From contig JBEWZL010000238.1 of the NCBI GenBank assembly GCA_045837725.1, forward strand, positions 434,001-498,000: a stretch of 64,000 nucleotides of DNA. Reading direction: 5' to 3'. Shown here one piece after another: positions 58,827-64,000 of the stretch. The stretch is from Vermamoeba vermiformis (taxonomy: Eukaryota > Tubulinea > Echinamoebida). The notes under the pieces are model-generated. The model was given only the letters and a program-made list of their open reading frames with translations. It did not search any database and was not told the DNA's origin. A program made the translations under genes and the position numbers. The stretch's first letter is position 1. Every line of letters begins with the position of its first letter.

Positions 58827-59990
58827 ATGACCGATCCAAAAGAAAAATTGTCTTGTGACTTAGAAATGGCCAAAAAAATATTGGAGCAGGTAAATAAATT
58901 CTCAAATTATCAAAACAAATGTGGCAGTTACTTATTTAATAATACCAAAACAAAGTAAATTAAAATATAATTATGGCCAGTGCTGGCGTCAATGATTAAC
59001 TGTTATGTTATTTTTAGGCACAAGATTTACATACTCAGACTGGTGCAGACGTATTATTAGTTGTTCAAACGAGAGATTCGGTAAGCTTGATCGCCACGTT
59101 TTCTTGCCAATTCTAACCCGGGTGGTGGATAGGAGAGCCCTGCTTATGCCTATGCATCGCCTAAATTAATGCCCATGCTCACACAAGGTCCTAGGTTGTC
59201 TACAATAACGCAACTGCTCGGCACTAAAGAAAATTCAAGCGTGCCTGTTGTTCAACTGCTTGGTGGCCCTGCCGTCATAGATCTTAATGAAGAGCATAAC
59301 AATAATACTACCCAGAGTAACACATTAAACTCTACAATACAGCTGCAACAGGCATCCGATCCTCAGTTCTGCAGCCCGGTTCAAAGCGTCTACCATTTGC
59401 CTGCCAATAGCAATCCGGTCATAGTAACGGAATCTATTAGTCCTCTCCACTCACAAGTATACCCCGCACCAAATCCTCAATACGCAAGTCCTGTTATTCA
59501 ATCGCCTTTGGTCAACCGTCATCTGATCCACGTCGTGCACTCCTCGCCATTATCCCTCGCAAATAATACCAATAGCAATAATCAGATGCACGCGCGATAC
59601 GGTCAGCAAAACTCTTCGAGCCCGCAGTGGAATACTTCTGAGAACTCGTCTGCGAACACGAGCTCCAACACTATTCCCTTGCAGTCAACGCGAGTTCTGC
59701 CTGGCTCCTTGCCCTCCACACCGCCTTTCAGTCTCACTAGCTCGCCGAGCTCTGGTGGTGGCTCTTCTAGCATGGCTCTCGAAATCAATATGAAGTTCTT
59801 GCACGCTTTCAAATCGGTCCACAAGCTGCATCTAACACCCGAAGAGAAGACGCAAGTTATCAACCTCATTTGCGCTAATAATCAGATACTGCTGGCTGCT
59901 TTCGAGGCATTCTCGACTCAGAGCGAAGAAGACATCAAGTACCTAACACAAGCAGCAAAAAATTTGATCAACAATCAATGCGCTTTGTAA
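58827..59990 (+). CDS. Protein with the C-terminal half of a MADS box only
   Basis: Three exons. After the start MTDPKEKLSCDLEMAKKILEQ, exons 2 and 3 read AQDLHTQTGADVLLVVQTRD then AYAYASPKLMPMLTQGP. This follows the second half of an SRF-type MADS domain (KAYELSTLTGTQVLLLVASE, then YTFATRKLQPMI) residue by residue, including the beta-strand VLL(L/V)V and the KLxPM end. The basic DNA-contacting half (GRxKIxxxFI...KRKxGIxKK) is missing, and I find no exon for it upstream. The rest is Ser/Asn/Gln-rich and disordered, with a C-terminal helical region (KTQVINLICANNQILLAAF). Such a protein could dimerise with other MADS proteins without binding DNA well. The intron phases are clean. Confidence 0.65.
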
Positions 59991-60155
59991 AATAGATCCA
60001 CCTTGTAAAATAAAGTATACTCCTAACCGTAGAATATCTATGTAATTGAGAATTTAATTTATTCGTTCGGCCTTATTAGCCGAAAGCAAAAACAAAAATA
60101 CACGCGTTCAAAAATGATAGTATTTTCTCTCACCCGTTTGTTGATAGGTGATTCC

Positions 60156-63100
60156 TTACAAATAATTTGAAATTGCCGATGACTCCTTCGGGCAAGGCTC
60201 TTTGAGACCCAATACGTCCTTTGTTTTCTGTTGATAAAAAGTTAGACCAAGTTGATCACAAGTCAAAACGGCCGTACCTCGATGAGTTCAACTACTGAGG
60301 TGAAGGCATAGGTGTGCGGATCAATTCTGATCATATACTTGTCGTCAGCTTTACCACCATAGGAAATTCGTCGGTGATCAATGTGCGTTCGTGAAGTTAA
60401 GATAGACAACGTGTAGGGCTTGCCTGGTGAAGTTGTTGAGAGACGAACCAAGTAAGAACCATAGGGCTTAGACTCCAAGCGAGAGTTAGCTTCTTCAGAA
60501 GTAATGTAACCGTGGAACCACCTGAAAAAGGGGTTAGATCACACGATCGAATCTGAACTCAGTGTCGCAAAATCAATGTTTAACTAGCAGGTATATCAAT
60601 ACTTACTTCTGCTTGACCAATTGCTCAGTAGCAGAGATGATAGGAGCAGCACGCTCTTTCATGAAGAAAGGTCCGAACCACTTGATGAATCGATCGAAAG
60701 TGGCCATCGTGACGACAGGTCCGGTCTCAGTAATGGTCTTCTCTTCTTTGTCGCACAAGAACTCTTCAAGAGCCTTCAGCTTCTTTTCATCCTCGGCCTT
60801 CAAGTCGAACAAACGAGTGGCCAACTTGACAAATTCAGCCCACTTGACTGACTCTTCCAAATCCTACAAAGTTGCATATTAGTTTACCTCGCACCATCAG
60901 CTTTCGTAACTAGTCACTACAATTGTGTAGCTAACAACACTTGTATGTTTACAGAGTACTTACAGGCTTGTCAGCCAAGAAGTGTTTCTTCCAGAACTCA
61001 CGTCCGGCCTCATCTTCGATGACACAATCGACGAGCACTTCGTTGATTCTGAAAGCAATCTCCGAGAAGGATGGTCGCTTTCTGTAGTCAGCGTGCCAGC
61101 AACGCTCGATCAAGTAGCGCAAAGCAGGCAAGCAGCCGTCGGGGATGGTTGGTCGCTTGTTCTAAACAAAGATTGTCGTTAGTTACTAGAACAAGTTGGA
61201 GTGTCAAACAATAAGTAGGTCCATATAATAAATCTTGACACCTACTTGAATGCACACGGCGTGCTTGAAGGCCTTCCAATCCTTGAATTCACTGAACGGC
61301 TCTTTACGAGTCAAAAATTCCCACAAAATAATTCCGAAAGAGTACACATCTCTCTTTTCATTAGTTTCTTTGCCCATCATGACTTCAGGAGCCATCCTAA
61401 ATGAAAGTGTTAGCCAACCGACCATCTGACAAGGTCTTAAAATTCTAAAAGAATAAGAATAATTGAGAAAAACTGTCGTACCATAAGGGTGTGCCCTTAG
61501 CACGTCCTTTGAATGTCTTGCCAGTCTCGAAATATTTTCCGAAGCCGAAATCGGTCACTTTTACGGTACCGTCTTCAGCGATCTGCGTCACAAATGGCAA
61601 ATTAGTTTTAAGCTTAAAATTGCTTCGCCTCTGTAGCACATACCAACAAGTTGGCGGGCTTCAAGTCACGGTGAATAATCTTGCAAATACCGTGCAGCCA
61701 GTTCATTCCGAGACACGCGCCTTTCGCCATCTTCATTCGCTCGTACAAGCTCAAGGGCTTATCGCTCTACAATAATTAGCATTAGTATTAATACCAATCT
61801 ATACCTAACGTGGCATAATACATCGGCAATTAGTCTCCCAGAATCATAAATTAATTAAATGAATCACAGGTTGGGATCGCTCAACCGATTAATTTTAGTT
61901 GTAGTTGAGTGTACTTACTCGCAACACTTTCTCGACATCAGTAACGCAGAGTTCAGTGACAATCTTAATGGTACCCTTTGTTTGGGCACCCATAAAGAGG
62001 ACAATGTTGGGATGGAAGATCTTGCTGTAAAATTGCGAGTTAAAAATGGACTAAATTATAATATATAATTTATATGTCGTTGACCATCTAGATCACACTG
62101 AATAATTACTCGTGAAGTGAAAACAAGTGCGATCTAGATCAAAAAAAAAGCCAAAAAAAGGGCAAATTACCTCATCACAGCGACTTCGTGTCTGAATTGC
62201 TCCATCTGACGTGGGTTCAATTTCTTTTTCGGGACTTTAATGGCCACTTTCTTTCCTCGGCAAATTCCTAAATAAGAAAAAAGTGTCAATGGTTAGTGTC
62301 CATTAAATTAGAATCAATCGTGTAAATTATATAATGGCACGCATATTCAATCATTTTCTAGTATTCGTAATAGAAACAAAAATTTTGTTTGGTGCAGCAC
62401 GCGCCGAAAATATCGGTCTATCAAGGCTACAAAGTGACAATAGTATTATTTTGCACACGAGTTACTGTGACAAGTTATTAAGAGCAAAAGGTTACCTCGG
62501 TAGACCATGCCATAAGAACCTTCACCAATAAAATCTTTCTCTTCATCGTAAGTAATTTCATTATCGCCAATGTCGGGAGGACCGCTTTGATGCTTGCTAG
62601 ATTGCTGTAAAATCAAGAGTTAATTGATTTAGTTGAACTAGATCGCACTAAATTTAGAAAACTTTTTAAAATGCGCTATTCGCTAATTAAGCTTGTAAAT
62701 AATGCGGAATCGAGTCCAAATAGCATGAATAAATTAATTGACAACAGAAAAAGTAATATCTCGATTTTTGAAGGGATGAAGTGAACGCCGGATTTGATCG
62801 TTCCAGAAAACTAGTCGAAAATAAGCAGAAAAATCAAATTTATGTAACTATTTAATTCTATTATAATAGGGAAAGTAAATGATTCTAGAAGAACAGGTTT
62901 TGCGTCCGGTAAATTGACGTGCAATCGTTCACTAGAAATTAATAAATCCGAAAAAATCAATTCATTCACTAATTTAAATTCTGTACAACAGCGATATAAA
63001 CGATTGCAAGATATAAATAATTACTTACAGCACCAGCAGATGTGCTTGGAATTTCTTTTTGGTTGAAAGGCAAAGGTGCATAACCATTGGGTGCGGGTGA

Positions 63101-63454
63101 GCCTTCGTCCTCACGTCCCTTATCTTTGTGTCTGTCACTTCCGTGATTTTTGCTGCTTGCTTCTTCTCGAATCAGCGCATTCACGTAGTTCTTCACTTTT
63201 TGTTTGTATTTTCTAACTTTCTCCAATATAGCTTGCAATTGTTCCAACGAAGTTCCGTATTCTTCAGGTTTTAATTCATCGTGTTGTACACAATCAATAG
63301 CTTCTACGAGGATTCGTTCTTGTTCACGCAGCGTATCTAGTGCATCAATGGCACCTTCGGCGTTATTGCTTTCGTGTAAAATAACATCGACTGCCTCGAG
63401 GACGCGGAGTACTTCCACGAGGTTCAGTTCGACACGTTCTTCAGAACCAGACAT
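60156..63454 (-). CDS. SHK-family dual kinase: protein kinase domain plus SH2 domain
   Basis: Orthologue-like to Dictyostelium SHK kinases, an amoebozoan hallmark linking phosphotyrosine to kinase signalling. The start at 63454 ([16 protein letters not shown]) follows an alternative upstream Met at 63520. An N-terminal helical region ([20 protein letters not shown]) and a disordered linker precede the kinase domain: [79 protein letters not shown] and the terminal RKRPSF. These include all catalytic residues. An adaptor helix region follows, then the SH2 domain: [28 protein letters not shown] with the phosphotyrosine-binding Arg, and [10 protein letters not shown]. Ends with ESSAISNYL at 60156. 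About a dozen short introns. Confidence 0.92.
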
Positions 63455-63893
63455 CTGTTGTATTGTTTGCAAAAGTTTGTTGAAATAAAAAGTTTTATGA
63501 GCGACAAAAACCCCGCACAAAATTTAATTTCGGCTTCCACAATATAACCGCGTGATTGTATACCTCAACAGCGCATGTGCCTTGGCACGCGTCGCAAACT
63601 GTAAAAAGCGCACCACTACTGGATCCCGCACTACGAGTTATTCGTACTTTACCTTTAATACCAGTGGTTACTGCTTGTTAGAGCATGTAAATATTTATGC
63701 ATATTTTTAATTATATGCTCTTCCGTATTCTTGGATTGTTGCAGTCAGGTAAGATCAACACGCTTGGATGCACTTACTTTATTTGTTGTGCCTTGAGCGA
63801 ATTTCAATTCTTTGTTAATGTATTCAGTAGAAATTAAACTATATTATGCCTATACTAGCAATTTTTTTCGTAATTTTGGAGAGGAAATAAATA
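63455..63893. other. Divergent promoter region, 439 bases
   Basis: This lies between the SHK kinase (-) and the next gene (+). No open frame, RNA gene or repeat is evident. Confidence 0.45.
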
Positions 63894-64000
63894 ATGGCAG
63901 ATACACCAACGACTGAATGCTTTTTCGAACCCGTGACAGGCTTTACGAAACGACACGAGGTGAATTGTACCATACTACCATACACTCTATCGGCACGTTC
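63894..64000 (+). CDS. Start of an unidentified gene, cut by window end
   Basis: An ATG at 63894 preceded by an A-rich leader opens MADTPTTECFFEPVTGFTKR, then HE, followed by a possible donor GTGAAT. It is too short to identify. Confidence 0.4.
   Translation, partial: MADTPTTECFFEPVTGFTKRHEVNCTILPYTLSAR

Noticed and set aside
1-64000. tRNA, rRNA, CRISPR or intact mobile element
   Set aside because: I looked for tRNA B-box-like sequence, rRNA-like runs, long direct or inverted repeats, and reverse transcriptase or transposase motifs, and saw none that hold up.

Overview
This window is nuclear DNA from a eukaryotic microbe, most likely an amoebozoan. Genes are densely packed on both strands and are interrupted by many short GT-AG introns, mostly about 45-120 bases long. 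Their content fits an amoeba: a Dictyostelium SHK-type dual-domain kinase (tyrosine-kinase-like kinase plus SH2), a MYRF/MrfA-like self-cleaving membrane transcription factor, many F-box, leucine-rich and ankyrin proteins, and a large secreted adhesion-like protein with an integrin-like tail. No rRNA, tRNA, CRISPR or intact transposon was seen. All gene models are my own splicing by eye, so internal exon borders are approximate.

Layout. 1-3.05 kb: two tandem paralogous F-box genes (-). 3.3-4.4 kb: an MPPED-type metallophosphoesterase (+). 4.6-6.9 kb: an apparent fusion of a 2-oxoglutarate/Fe(II) oxygenase with a ketopantoate-reductase-like domain (-). 7.0-9.8 kb: a Crinkler-like P-loop NTPase/nuclease (-). 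10-11.7 kb: an RlmL-like rRNA methyltransferase (+). 11.8-13.3 kb: a secreted, probably GPI-anchored FG-GAP-like protein (-). 13.8-16.6 kb: a RanBP9-type SPRY protein preceded by a lone F-box exon (-). 17-19 kb: a nuclear F-box-like protein (+). 19.1-21.75 kb: the MYRF-like protein whose lumenal side carries leucine-rich repeats (-). 22.7-32.6 kb: a giant secreted/transmembrane protein with a DUF4114-like domain, about 21 cadherin/Ig-like repeats and an NPFY tail (+).

From 32.7 kb: complex I assembly factor NDUFAF2 (-); a leucine-rich/F-box-like protein (-); a very large F-box, LRR and ankyrin protein (+); an intronless SAMD9-like STAND NTPase (-); a lysosomal Pro-X carboxypeptidase (+); an unknown two-membrane-segment protein (+); a family 8 glycosyltransferase (+); a protein with a degenerate SWIM-like motif (+); an Eps15-like EH-domain endocytic scaffold (-); a Grg1/CCG-1-like small stress protein (-); a protein with only the C-terminal half of a MADS box (+); the SHK kinase (-); and the start of one more gene at the right edge (+).

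The genes do not form an operon-like pathway. Shared themes are ubiquitin-ligase adaptors (F-box), cell-surface adhesion and endocytosis, and regulated transcription. The strongest candidates for something new are the MYRF-LRR protein, the oxygenase-reductase fusion, the SAMD9-like protein, the half-MADS protein, and a 12-base palindrome (TGACACGTGTCA) that occurs five times in introns, intergenic DNA and one exon.
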